A DNA stretch of 64,000 nt. It comes from SIG78 sp036677805 (GTDB taxonomy: Bacteria; Verrucomicrobiota; Lentisphaeria; Victivallales; Victivallaceae). The stretch covers positions 62,001 to 126,000 of the forward strand of contig JAVBVS010000015.1 of NCBI GenBank assembly GCA_036677805.1. The letters run 5' to 3'. Shown here piece after piece: positions 43,424-51,751 of the stretch. How positions within the stretch are numbered: position 1 is the stretch's first letter; each line of letters opens with the position of its first letter. The position numbers were made by a program, and so were the translations under genes. Below the pieces are notes generated by a model that saw nothing but the letters and a program-made list of their open reading frames with translations, made no database searches and was not told the origin of the DNA.

Positions 43424-43980
43424 TATTTCACCTCCATACTGAACAGCGGGTCGCCGACCGCCACCACTTGCCCGGCGGCAACCGGAATCGCAGTAATGGT
43501 CCCGGCGTGCTCAGCCTTGATTTCCGTTTCCATTTTCATTGCTTCCAGTACCAGCACCGGTTCTCCGGCGGCAACCGCACTGCCCACGGTCAACAGCACC
43601 CGGTTGACAGTGCCCGGAAGGGGCGATCCCACATCCTGCACCCGGACCGGAGCCGCCGCCGGACTCCCGGAGGCAACCTGTTCCGTCACCGTTACCTGCC
43701 TGACCGGTCCGCCGTTGAGCGCCAGATGCACCGCCACCGCGGCGGCGGCGGCCAGCGTCGGCTCGCCGCCGGACGCGATGGCCGGCGCCTTCGCCCGGCG
43801 GGCTTTGGCCGCGGCCGCGGCGGAAGCGGCCGCGGCGGCTTCCAGCCGTTCATCGTACGGTCGGAGAAAACGCTTCAACAGGTCCATGACCCAAATCATG
43901 ATCACCAGGAAGATATACACCATGCCCATGCCGAAAATCAACAACTTGATTCCCGCCATCAGCAGTTCCCAATTGTTCAT
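43423..43980 (-). CDS. oadG: Decarboxylase gamma subunit fused to biotin carrier
   Basis: A 185-residue protein. One membrane helix near the N-terminus (LLIFGMGMVYIFLVIMIWVM) matches OadG; an Ala-rich linker follows (about residues 45-75, AAAAASAAAAAKARRAK); the last 75 residues are a biotinyl domain with the acceptor Lys in EAMKME. It anchors the decarboxylase and carries carboxybiotin to OadB. In many complexes the biotin domain sits on the alpha subunit; here it is fused to gamma. Start at 43980 has AGGAG upstream; an in-frame longer reading through a terminator is rejected. Confidence 0.9.
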   Translation of the reverse strand: MNNWELLMAGIKLLIFGMGMVYIFLVIMIWVMDLLKRFLRPYDERLEAAAAASAAAAAKARRAKAPAIASGGEPTLAAAAAVAVHLALNGGPVRQVTVTEQVASGSPAAAPVRVQDVGSPLPGTVNRVLLTVGSAVAAGEPVLVLEAMKMETEIKAEHAGTITAIPVAAGQVVAVGDPLFSMEVK

Positions 43981-44006
43981 AAGAATTTCACTCCTGAAAT
44001 CTTCCG

Positions 44007-44046
44007 AAAAATTTCCACAGGCTGCGTGTTTGGAACTCTGTGGAAA
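44007..44046 (-). terminator. Hairpin with T-run upstream of oadG
   Basis: TTTCCACAG/CTGTGGAAA (44012-44020, 44038-44046), 9 perfect pairs and a 17-nt loop, followed on the minus strand by T5 (44011-44007). It lies 27 bp before the oadG ATG and after the small membrane-protein gene. It either ends that gene's message or attenuates oadGB; no separate oad promoter is visible between it and oadG. Confidence 0.6.
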
Positions 44047-44206
44047 AACTTCTGTTTCTGACTGTGCCCGAATCCGCCTTGCCGAAGGCCCCTGAAGACC
44101 GGCGCGGCACGGTTCGGGCCACGCTACGACCCGATCGTCCCGGTAATGCGGAAGATTGCCTGCGGCGCGATTTGTCCGCGCGGTCATCTCCGTCGCGATA
44201 CCGGTA

Positions 44207-44662
44207 TCAGGCTGATGGGCCGGCCCGGACCGGCAATGCGGCACGGAGTACCTGATGGAAGTGCAAACTGACGGAATCGGAGCGGAACGGCCACTGCTGT
44301 TCTTCGCCGTCACTATCCAGAAAAACCGACAGGTTCCGAAAAATATCGTCCGGCAGGCGGGCGGCAGGCCGCCGTCCATACTGACTGTTCGCCTCCAGCG
44401 TCTTGCGGATTTCACAAACGGCGGTGGTGCGCGCTTCGGATGAAGATTCTGAAGTCTCCGTAGCCTCTAACGTGGCGGAACCCCAGCTGTCGCGGCCGGA
44501 ACACTCGGTTCGCACCGCATCGACCTGCCCGGACGGCAGTATCGCCATGAATGTCAGGAAAAAAAGCGGCAGAAGAAAAAACAGCCCCCAGCTCCATCGC
44601 CGCTCGGCAGAACCGGGCGTTGAAGCACCTGTCGGATAGGGCAATGATTGACTGGAATTCAT
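44207..44662 (-). CDS. Small single-span membrane protein of unknown function
   Basis: A 151-residue protein from the ATG at 44662. It begins MNSSQSLPYPTGASTPGSAE, has one membrane segment (RRWSWGLFFLLPLFFLTFMA) and a mostly polar C-terminal part of about 100 residues, probably outside the membrane. I recognise no family. Support for a real gene: a promoter of the recurrent TTGNAA-N16-TATATT class 27 bp upstream of the start, a GGCGGAACG ribosome site, and a terminator-like hairpin 160 bp downstream. It lies between oadG and the RND pump. The 226 bp between its stop and oadG hold that hairpin and nothing else I can identify. Confidence 0.5.
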   Translation of the reverse strand: MNSSQSLPYPTGASTPGSAERRWSWGLFFLLPLFFLTFMAILPSGQVDAVRTECSGRDSWGSATLEATETSESSSEARTTAVCEIRKTLEANSQYGRRPAARLPDDIFRNLSVFLDSDGEEQQWPFRSDSVSLHFHQVLRAALPVRAGPSA

Positions 44663-44695
44663 TCGTTCCGCCGGGGGTTTCAAACTAATTCCGAT

Positions 44696-44723
44696 AATAT
44701 ACTTCCCATCGGCGAATTTTCAA
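44696..44723 (-). promoter_or_regulatory. Promoter of the small membrane-protein gene
   Basis: TTGAAA (44723-44718), 16 bp, TATATT (44701-44696). It overlaps the stop codon of the RND permease gene and has the same architecture as the promoters at 19062, 27363 and 49105. Confidence 0.6.
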
Positions 44724-47700
44724 GTGTTTTTATTGCCGGATTTGTTCCAATCGGTTAATTTCTGAATGAAAACGTAGAATCCCGGAATCAGGATGGTTCC
44801 CAGCAGCACCGAAAGCAGCATGCCGCCGAAAACCACCGTGCCCAGCGCCCGGCGGCTCGCCGCCCCCGCCCCGGCGGCCACCACCAGCGGAAAGGTTCCC
44901 AGCAGAAACGAAACCGCCGTCATCAGCACCGCGCGGAAACGCAGCCGGGCCGCGAACGCCGCCGCCTCGGGCGCGCTCATGCCGCCGCGGTCATGCTGAT
45001 GCTTGGCGAATTCCACAATCAGGATGGCGGTCTTGCAGGCGATGCCGAAGAGCAGGATCAACCCCACCTGAGTATAGATGTTGTTGTCGATTTTCAAAGC
45101 CTTCAGGGAAAGCACCGCGCCGAAGAACGCCACCGGCACCGCCAGCAGCACCGCCAGCGGCAACATCCAGCTTTCATACTGCGCCACCAGAAAAAGGTAC
45201 ATGAACAACAACGCCAGCACGGTAATCACCGTCATCATGCCGATTTCGACATTCTCAAAACGAATGCCGACGGCGGCCTGTTGTTCCTGATAGGACATAT
45301 CGGTCCATTCGAACTTCATCCCCGGCGGCAATACTTCGCGCGCAATTTCCTCCATCGCCGCCATCGCCTGACCGGTGCTGGCGCCGGGCGCGGGCTGGCC
45401 GTTGACCACCGCCGACGAATAGAGATTGTAGCGGTTCAGGTACTGCGGCGACTGGCGGAAACTGATCGCGGCCAAAGTTTCCAGCGGCACCATGTCGCCG
45501 GTCCGATTGCGCACCTGAAGATTGCGCAGCTTGTCGACCGTGTCGCGAAAATCGGCCTGCCCCTGCAACTCGACCTTGAACACTTTGCCGTATCGATTGA
45601 AATCGTTGACGTAAGTATAGCCGGTCAGCCCCTGAAGCGTGGTATTGAGGTCGCTCAGGGCGACGCCCAGTTTGAACGCCTTTTCCCGGTCGATTGCGAC
45701 AAAGACCTGAGGCACATTGGCGCTGAAGGTGGAAAATACGCGCGCCAGCGCCGGATGCCCGTTGGCTTTGGCGCACAGGGCGTTCAGCGCCTCCTGAAGC
45801 CGTTCGGGATAGGTTCCGACCGTGTCTTCCACGACAAACGCAAATCCGCCCGTCGTCCCGATGCCCTGAATCACCGGCATCCCGAACGCCACCACATTGG
45901 CCTCGATCACCGCCGCGAATTTGCGGTTCAGCGCCGCCAGAACCGCCGGTTGCCGGAGTTCCGGCGTCCGGCGTTCGGCCCAGGGCTTGAGCGAAACAAT
46001 CAGCAGCGAGTTGTTCGACGCCTGCGCCGAATTCAGGATACTGTATCCGGGCACCGCCATCACGTCCAGTACGCCGGGCGTTTCCAGACAGATTTTGACC
46101 AGCGCATCGGTCAATTTCTGCGAACGGTTCAATGCCGCCGCGTCGGGCAATTGCACATTGACGAAAATTTTGCCCTGATCTTCATCCGGAATGAATCCGG
46201 TCGGGAGGTTGCCATAAAGCCAGACCGCGCCCGCCGCCAACCCGGCATAAAGCGTCATCAGCAGGAAAACCCGCCGGACCGCCGGACCGACGGCCACGCC
46301 GTATCCGGCGCTCAACTTGTCGAAAAAATAATTGAAAGCGCGGAAAAGGATGAATTTCCGGCGCTCCGGCGACGGCGGCAGCAGAATCAGAGAACACAAC
46401 GCCGGACTCAACGTCAGGGCATTCACGCTGGAAAGCGTCACCGCCACCGAAATCGTGACGCCGAACTGCCGGTACATCTCGCCGGTGATCCCGCCCAGGA
46501 AACAGACCGGCACGAACATCGCCAGCAATACCAGCGTAGTGGCGATCACCGGGCCGGTCACCTGCTCCATCGATTTGATCGCGGCGTCGCGGGCGGAAAG
46601 CTTTTCCTCCGCCATCAGGCGGCTGACGTTTTCGATCACCACGATCGCATCGTCGACCACCACCCCGATCGCCAATACCAACGCAAAAAGCGTGATCAGA
46701 TTGATGGTGAAACCGATCAGCGCCATCACCGCGAAGGTTCCCACCAGCGACACCGGAATCGCCAGCGTCGGCACCAGCGTCGACCGCCATTCCTGCAAAA
46801 AGAGCCAGGTCACCAGAATCACCAGCACCACCGCCACCACCAGCGTAATCGCCACTTCATGGACCGAGGCAGAGATGAAATCGGTCGTGTCGAACGGCAC
46901 CGCGTAATCCAGCCCCTCGGGGAAATAAGGCTTCAGCTCGGCCAGTTTGGCCCGCACGGCTCTGGCAATATTGATGCCGTTGGCGTCATTGAGCTGATAG
47001 ACCGCGATCAGCGCCGCGGGTTTGCCGTTATAACTGCCGCTCGAAGCATAACTTTCCGCGCCGAGTTCGACGGTGCCCACGTCGGCCAGCCGCACCTGCT
47101 CGCCGCTGGAGGTGGAGCGCAGCACGATGTTGCGGAATTCTTCGACATCGGACATGCGCCCCTGAGTCTGAAGCGAATAACGGAACTGCTGTCCCTTCGG
47201 CGCCGGAGCGTCGCCCAGCGCGCCGGCCGAAACCTGAACGTTCTGGGAGCGGATCGCGGCAATGATATCGTCAACAGTCATTTTCAGATAAGAGAGCTTG
47301 TCGGCATCGAGCCAGATGCGCATGGCGTATTTGCGCTCGCCGAGGATCTGAACGTCGCCGACGCCGGGAATCCGCGAAAACTCATCTTTGATGTTGATCG
47401 AGGCGTAGTTGCTCAAAAAAAGGTCGTCGTAGGCGCCGTCGGGGGAGTAGAGCGCCGCCACCACCAGCATGTTGCTCGATTTTTCCTTGACGATGACCCC
47501 CTGCCGCGCCACCGCCTCGGGCAATTGCGCGGAAGCCCAGTTCACCCGGTTCTGGGTGTTCACGGTATTGGAGTCGCCGTCGGTGCCGATGTCAAAGGTC
47601 ACCGTAATCGTCCCGCTGCCGGTATCGGTCGCAGTCGAGGAGAGGTAGATCATCCGCTTCACGCCGTTGATCTGGGCCTCCAGCGGTTCGATGACGGTTT

Positions 47701-47878
47701 CCTGGACCGTTCCGGCATCGGCGCCGGGATAGACGGCGGACACCTGCACCTGGGACGGGGTGAAGTTCGGATACTGCGCCACCGGCAAAGTGAAAATCGC
47801 AATCGCGCCCGCCAGCAGAATCACGATTGAAATTACGAATGCGAAGCGTGGCCGATCAATGAAAAAACGGCTGAACAT
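44720..47878 (-). CDS. RND multidrug efflux permease (HAE1/AcrB type)
   Basis: A 1052-residue inner-membrane pump. Layout: first helix (FAFVISIVILLAGAIAIFTLPV), a large periplasmic porter loop, helices 2-6 with GVVVDDAIVVIENVSR holding the proton-relay Asp pair, second porter loop, helices 8-12 ending GMLLSVLLGTILIPGFYV. The PGADAGTVQETVIEPLE stretch after helix 1 is typical of the HAE1 subfamily. It exports lipophilic compounds with a membrane-fusion protein and an outer-membrane channel. The MFP is encoded 2 bp upstream; no TolC-type gene is in the window. Substrates are unknown. Confidence 0.95.
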   Translation of the reverse strand: MFSRFFIDRPRFAFVISIVILLAGAIAIFTLPVAQYPNFTPSQVQVSAVYPGADAGTVQETVIEPLEAQINGVKRMIYLSSTATDTGSGTITVTFDIGTDGDSNTVNTQNRVNWASAQLPEAVARQGVIVKEKSSNMLVVAALYSPDGAYDDLFLSNYASINIKDEFSRIPGVGDVQILGERKYAMRIWLDADKLSYLKMTVDDIIAAIRSQNVQVSAGALGDAPAPKGQQFRYSLQTQGRMSDVEEFRNIVLRSTSSGEQVRLADVGTVELGAESYASSGSYNGKPAALIAVYQLNDANGINIARAVRAKLAELKPYFPEGLDYAVPFDTTDFISASVHEVAITLVVAVVLVILVTWLFLQEWRSTLVPTLAIPVSLVGTFAVMALIGFTINLITLFALVLAIGVVVDDAIVVIENVSRLMAEEKLSARDAAIKSMEQVTGPVIATTLVLLAMFVPVCFLGGITGEMYRQFGVTISVAVTLSSVNALTLSPALCSLILLPPSPERRKFILFRAFNYFFDKLSAGYGVAVGPAVRRVFLLMTLYAGLAAGAVWLYGNLPTGFIPDEDQGKIFVNVQLPDAAALNRSQKLTDALVKICLETPGVLDVMAVPGYSILNSAQASNNSLLIVSLKPWAERRTPELRQPAVLAALNRKFAAVIEANVVAFGMPVIQGIGTTGGFAFVVEDTVGTYPERLQEALNALCAKANGHPALARVFSTFSANVPQVFVAIDREKAFKLGVALSDLNTTLQGLTGYTYVNDFNRYGKVFKVELQGQADFRDTVDKLRNLQVRNRTGDMVPLETLAAISFRQSPQYLNRYNLYSSAVVNGQPAPGASTGQAMAAMEEIAREVLPPGMKFEWTDMSYQEQQAAVGIRFENVEIGMMTVITVLALLFMYLFLVAQYESWMLPLAVLLAVPVAFFGAVLSLKALKIDNNIYTQVGLILLFGIACKTAILIVEFAKHQHDRGGMSAPEAAAFAARLRFRAVLMTAVSFLLGTFPLVVAAGAGAASRRALGTVVFGGMLLSVLLGTILIPGFYVFIQKLTDWNKSGNKNT

Positions 47879-47880
47879 CG

Positions 47881-49059
47881 TTATTTCTCCGTCGCTGCGA
47901 CCGGTTTGTCTCCTGTATCGGCAGCCTTTTCGTCATTCGCCGCCGACGGCTGCGCCGCCGCTTCAAACGGCGCCACCGTCTGCCCCGGACGCACCTTCTG
48001 AATGCCTTTGACCACCACTTTTTCCCCGGCCTTCAGGTTTTTGGTCACCACCGCATAGGTCCGCGAACGGTAACCGGTCTCCAGCGTACGGCGCGACACC
48101 TTGTCTGTGTCGTCGACCACATAAACGTAATCCCCGGCCTGATCGTTCATCAGCGCCTCCAGCGGAATCGTCAGTTTGTCCACCGCCTTCTGCGCGGTGA
48201 CCACCGCGCGGCAGAACATGCCCGGCAACAATCCCTCGTCGGAATTCTTGAACAGAGCCTGAAGCTTCAAGGTTCCGGTCATCGGATTGATGGTATTGTC
48301 CCAGTAGGTGATTTGGCCGGCGTGCGGATAGACGGTGCCATCGGAAAATTCCAGTTGAACCGTCAGCCCCGTTCCGTCGTCCCGCTTGATCCGATCAAGT
48401 CCGCGGGTCTGCAGCAGCAGAGTCTCGGTGATGACGAATTCGACCCGCATCGGATCGGTTTTCTGAATGGTGGTCAGGATGCCGCTGGCGGGGCTGACCA
48501 GATTGCCCTCGCTGAGCCGCGACAACCCGATACGTCCGGCAAATGGCGCGTAAATTTTGGTATAGCCGAGGTTCCGTTTGGCGATATCAAGCCGGGCGGA
48601 GGCGTGCTTGACCGCGGCTGCGGTCTGAAGTTTGTTGGCGATGGCCTCATCGCGCTTGCGTACGCTGGTGGCGTCATTGCCGAGCAAGGTGGCCTGACGT
48701 TCGTATTCGAGCCGCGCATTTTCGGCCGCGGCCTGCGCCTCTTCCAGCACCGCCTCGGCGGCGGCGACATCGGCGGCATAAATTTCCGGCTCGATTTCGT
48801 AAAGCAGCTGGCCTTCCTTGACCGTGGAGCCCTCCGCATAGAGGCGTTTGTTCAAATACCCCTCGACCCGGGCGACGATGCCGACGGCATCGTAGGCGAT
48901 AGTCTGAGCCGGTACCCGAAACTCTTCCATAACCGGACGGACGGCGGCAACGGCCACTTCGATTTTAAGCGGTTCGGATTCGGGCGCCTTCGGTTTTTCG
49001 CAGCCCGTTGCCATCATCGACAATCCCAGCATGGTCAACACAACGTATCGCATCGGCAT
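47881..49059 (-). CDS. RND efflux membrane-fusion lipoprotein (AcrA type)
   Basis: A 392-residue periplasmic adaptor. The N-terminus ends in a lipobox (SMMATGC, lipidated Cys about 20). Features in order: lipoyl half-motif ARVEGYLNKRLYAEGSTVKEGQLL, a coiled coil of about 80 residues (AEAVLEEAQAAAENARLEYERQ and on), second lipoyl half IYAPFAGRIGLSRLSEGNLV, then beta-barrel and membrane-proximal domains (DGTVYPHAGQITYWDNT, LPGMFCRAVV). It links the permease to an outer-membrane channel. It is the first gene of the pair, with a palindrome inside its promoter as candidate operator; no dedicated TetR regulator is adjacent. Confidence 0.94.
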   Translation of the reverse strand: MPMRYVVLTMLGLSMMATGCEKPKAPESEPLKIEVAVAAVRPVMEEFRVPAQTIAYDAVGIVARVEGYLNKRLYAEGSTVKEGQLLYEIEPEIYAADVAAAEAVLEEAQAAAENARLEYERQATLLGNDATSVRKRDEAIANKLQTAAAVKHASARLDIAKRNLGYTKIYAPFAGRIGLSRLSEGNLVSPASGILTTIQKTDPMRVEFVITETLLLQTRGLDRIKRDDGTGLTVQLEFSDGTVYPHAGQITYWDNTINPMTGTLKLQALFKNSDEGLLPGMFCRAVVTAQKAVDKLTIPLEALMNDQAGDYVYVVDDTDKVSRRTLETGYRSRTYAVVTKNLKAGEKVVVKGIQKVRPGQTVAPFEAAAQPSAANDEKAADTGDKPVAATEK

Positions 49060-49104
49060 TTCGCACTCCCCGGGTTTGAGTTTCCACTCGCCTCAATCGG
49101 CATC

Positions 49105-49132
49105 AATATAGCACCGCAAATGCGGTTTGCAA
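49105..49132 (-). promoter_or_regulatory. RND operon promoter with palindrome in the spacer
   Basis: TTGCAA (49132-49127), 16 bp, TATATT (49110-49105). The spacer contains a perfect inverted repeat ACCGCA-AA-TGCGGT (49113-49126), well placed for a repressor. Confidence 0.75.
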
Positions 49133-49200
49133 TATTTCGGCGCTGAAATCGGACGACTCGGTTCGACGGGCATTTTTTTGCAACCGGCGGCGGATTCGCC

Positions 49201-49229
49201 TTGTCTTTGATGACAAACCATGCTAAATT
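49201..49229 (+). promoter_or_regulatory. Promoter of the second CPA2 antiporter
   Basis: TTGTCT (49201-49206), 17 bp, TAAATT (49224-49229) preceded by TGC as an extended -10. About 40 nt to the ATG. Confidence 0.6.
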
Positions 49230-49272
49230 AGAGCCACCGCCCGGTTGCCACAACGCCAACGAAGGATTGTTC

Positions 49273-51729
49273 ATGTTTCCGATTCAGGACCCGATTCTGG
49301 TTTTCACCCTTCTGGTGCTTTTGATTCTGATTGCTCCGCTGATTGCAGGCCGGCTGCGGATTCCGGACCTGGTACTGCTGCTCGCCGGCGGCGCACTGCT
49401 GGGGCCGAACGGGCTGAATATGATCGAGCGCAGCACCGCCGTCACCATGCTCGGCTCGATCGGACTGCTTTATATCATGTTCATCGCCGGGCTGGAAATC
49501 GATCTCAACCGCTTCATGCGGACCCGGAATCGCAGCATCGCGTTCGGGTTGCTCACATTTTCCATCCCCCAACTGATCGGAACGCTGGTCGGATACTATC
49601 TGCTGGGCTTCAACTGGCCCACTTCAATCCTGCTGGCGAGCATGTTCGCCTCGCATACGCTGCTGGCCTACCCGATCGCCAGCCGGCTCGGCATCGCCCG
49701 CAGCGAACCGGTGGTCATCACCGTCGGCGGCACCATCATCACCGACACGCTGGCGCTGCTGGTGCTGGCCGTGATCGCCGATTCGGCCAAGGGCGTGGAA
49801 ATGGGAATGACCTTCTGGACTCTGCTGGTTCTGGGCATGTGCGGCCTGGTGGCCCTGATTGCCTTCGGCATTCCGCTGCTCACCCGCTGGTTCTTCAACC
49901 ATGCCACCGAAAGCGGCGGCGCGCAGTTCCTCTTCGTCATCACGGTGGTCTGCGGCTGCGCCTATCTGTCGCATTTCGCCAAAATGGAGCCGATCATCGG
50001 CGCGTTTCTCACCGGAGCGGTGTTCAACCGCCTGATTCCGGAACAGAGCGCACTGATGAACCGGCTGGTCTTTGTCGGCAACACGCTGTTCATTCCATTC
50101 TTCCTGATCTCGGTCGGCATGCTGGTCAATGTCGGAGTCATGGGCGCATCGCTCCATAACTGGATCGTGGTTGTCAGCATGGTCGTCTGCGTCATCGCCA
50201 CCAAGTACGCTGCTGCCGTCGTGACGCGGAAACTTTTCGGTTACAGCGCCGACGCGGGCAAAGTCATCTTCGGTTTGAGCGTAGTTCAGGCCGCCGCCAC
50301 CCTGGCCGCGGTGATCGTGGGGTACAACCTGAAAATTTTCGATGAAGCGGTGCTCAACGGGGCCATCGCCATGATCCTGGTTTCGTGTCCTCTGGGTGCA
50401 TGGATGGTCGACCGTTACGGCCGCAGTCTGATCGACCGGGAACCGGCCCCGGCCGAAACCACGCCGACGGAACAGCGGCTGATGGTTTCCGTCGCCCATC
50501 CCGAAACATCACTTCGAATGCTCAACCTTTCCTTCCTGCTCCGCGACCGGAGCAAACACGGCAATATCTATCCGGTGACCATCGTCAACGATCTTGACAA
50601 CACCGACGAGGCCGTCGCCCGCGGTGAAAAATTACTGAATGCCTGCCTGGCCGAAAGCGCCGCCGCTGAAATTGAAATTTCGCCCTCGGTCAGAGTCGAC
50701 CTCAATCCATCCGACGGGTTGATCCGTGCGGCCATGGAATTGCGCGCCACCGTGATGCTGGCAGGGTGGAGCCGAAAGCAACTGCTGAGTTCCCGCCTCT
50801 TCGGCACGGTCTCGGAAAAATTACTGAGCGCCTGCCCGCCGCGATTGATCTTCTGCCATCTGGTGCGTCCGCTCAATACCACCCGGAGGATTCTGCTGCC
50901 GCTGCCGGTTCTGGCCGAACGGCGGATCGATCTGACCGCGCTGCTCCACGACGCCCGCCGGCTGGCCCGCCAGATCGGAGCCACCTTGCGAATCTACTGG
51001 GCCAGCGGCGGACGGGGAGATTTGAAGCGTAAAATCAACGCCACCCGCCCGACCTGTCCGCTGGAACTCATCGGCGCCGACACCTGGAACCAGATTCAAA
51101 CCGCATTGCTGAGCGATATCGGCCCGGACGATCTGATTCTGTTGCCGGGAGACCGGCATTCGGGTATTTTCTGGACTCCGGCGCTGGACAAATTGCAGGA
51201 AATCATCTTCGCCCGTTTTCCCGACAACAACCTGCTGTGCGCCTATCCGCCGCTTGCTCCGGAAACCGTGGATTCGCCCCAATCTCCTCCGGCGGCAGCC
51301 GGTCCCAAAACCCATGCCGTCGAGATTCCGGCGGCAATGGACGAGCAGGAAGGGCTGCAGCTGATCTTACGGAATGTCTTCGGCGGCAAGGACGCCGCCG
51401 GCGCTGACACCGCGCGGTTGCTGATCAGGGCGATGGAGTCCTATCCGCTGGAGCTGGCGGAAAATATCGTTCTGCTTCATGTCCACAGCGGGGATGTCGC
51501 CATGCCGACAGTCATCGTCGGACGGGCCGGACGGGAGTGGCATTTCCGCAATCTCAACGGCGCCTACCGCATCCTGCTGGTGTTGCTGACGCCCCGGACG
51601 ATGCCCCCGGAACAGCATCTGAAAATTCTCGCCGGTCTGGCCCACTCGCTGCTCGATCAGCAGCTGGTGCAAAAAATCCGCGTTGCGGATTCGGCGGCAG
51701 TCATCGCCCGGCTGCTGTTCCCGGCCTGA
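49273..51729 (+). CDS. CPA2 cation/proton antiporter with long soluble tail
   Basis: An 818-residue protein. Residues 1-405 hold the antiporter, starting PILVFTLLVLLILIAPLIAG, with ITDTLALLVLAV at the core helix position. Residues about 410-680 look like two nucleotide-binding (universal-stress-like) units (MVSVAHPETSLRMLNLSFLL, RRILLPLPVLAERRIDLTALL). The last 130 residues resemble a PTS EIIA fold (VLLHVHSGDVAMPTVIVGR) but without the usual PHAR phospho-His motif, so it may be regulatory only. Start at 49273 has GAAGGA upstream. It is divergent from the RND operon, with its own promoter. Confidence 0.87.
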   Translation: MFPIQDPILVFTLLVLLILIAPLIAGRLRIPDLVLLLAGGALLGPNGLNMIERSTAVTMLGSIGLLYIMFIAGLEIDLNRFMRTRNRSIAFGLLTFSIPQLIGTLVGYYLLGFNWPTSILLASMFASHTLLAYPIASRLGIARSEPVVITVGGTIITDTLALLVLAVIADSAKGVEMGMTFWTLLVLGMCGLVALIAFGIPLLTRWFFNHATESGGAQFLFVITVVCGCAYLSHFAKMEPIIGAFLTGAVFNRLIPEQSALMNRLVFVGNTLFIPFFLISVGMLVNVGVMGASLHNWIVVVSMVVCVIATKYAAAVVTRKLFGYSADAGKVIFGLSVVQAAATLAAVIVGYNLKIFDEAVLNGAIAMILVSCPLGAWMVDRYGRSLIDREPAPAETTPTEQRLMVSVAHPETSLRMLNLSFLLRDRSKHGNIYPVTIVNDLDNTDEAVARGEKLLNACLAESAAAEIEISPSVRVDLNPSDGLIRAAMELRATVMLAGWSRKQLLSSRLFGTVSEKLLSACPPRLIFCHLVRPLNTTRRILLPLPVLAERRIDLTALLHDARRLARQIGATLRIYWASGGRGDLKRKINATRPTCPLELIGADTWNQIQTALLSDIGPDDLILLPGDRHSGIFWTPALDKLQEIIFARFPDNNLLCAYPPLAPETVDSPQSPPAAAGPKTHAVEIPAAMDEQEGLQLILRNVFGGKDAAGADTARLLIRAMESYPLELAENIVLLHVHSGDVAMPTVIVGRAGREWHFRNLNGAYRILLVLLTPRTMPPEQHLKILAGLAHSLLDQQLVQKIRVADSAAVIARLLFPA

Positions 51730-51751
51730 TCGCCGGACCGACCGGACCAAT

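Noticed and set aside
44012..44046. Pair of DnaA-box-like sequences (TTTCCACA type) as a possible replication origin
   Set aside because: They form the two arms of one hairpin followed by a T-run; no AT-rich unwinding element or dnaA/dnaN genes are nearby.
44993..47830. 945-codon open frame opposite the RND permease
   Set aside because: Shadow of the GC-rich RND gene; no domain or start signal, and the permease is unmistakable.
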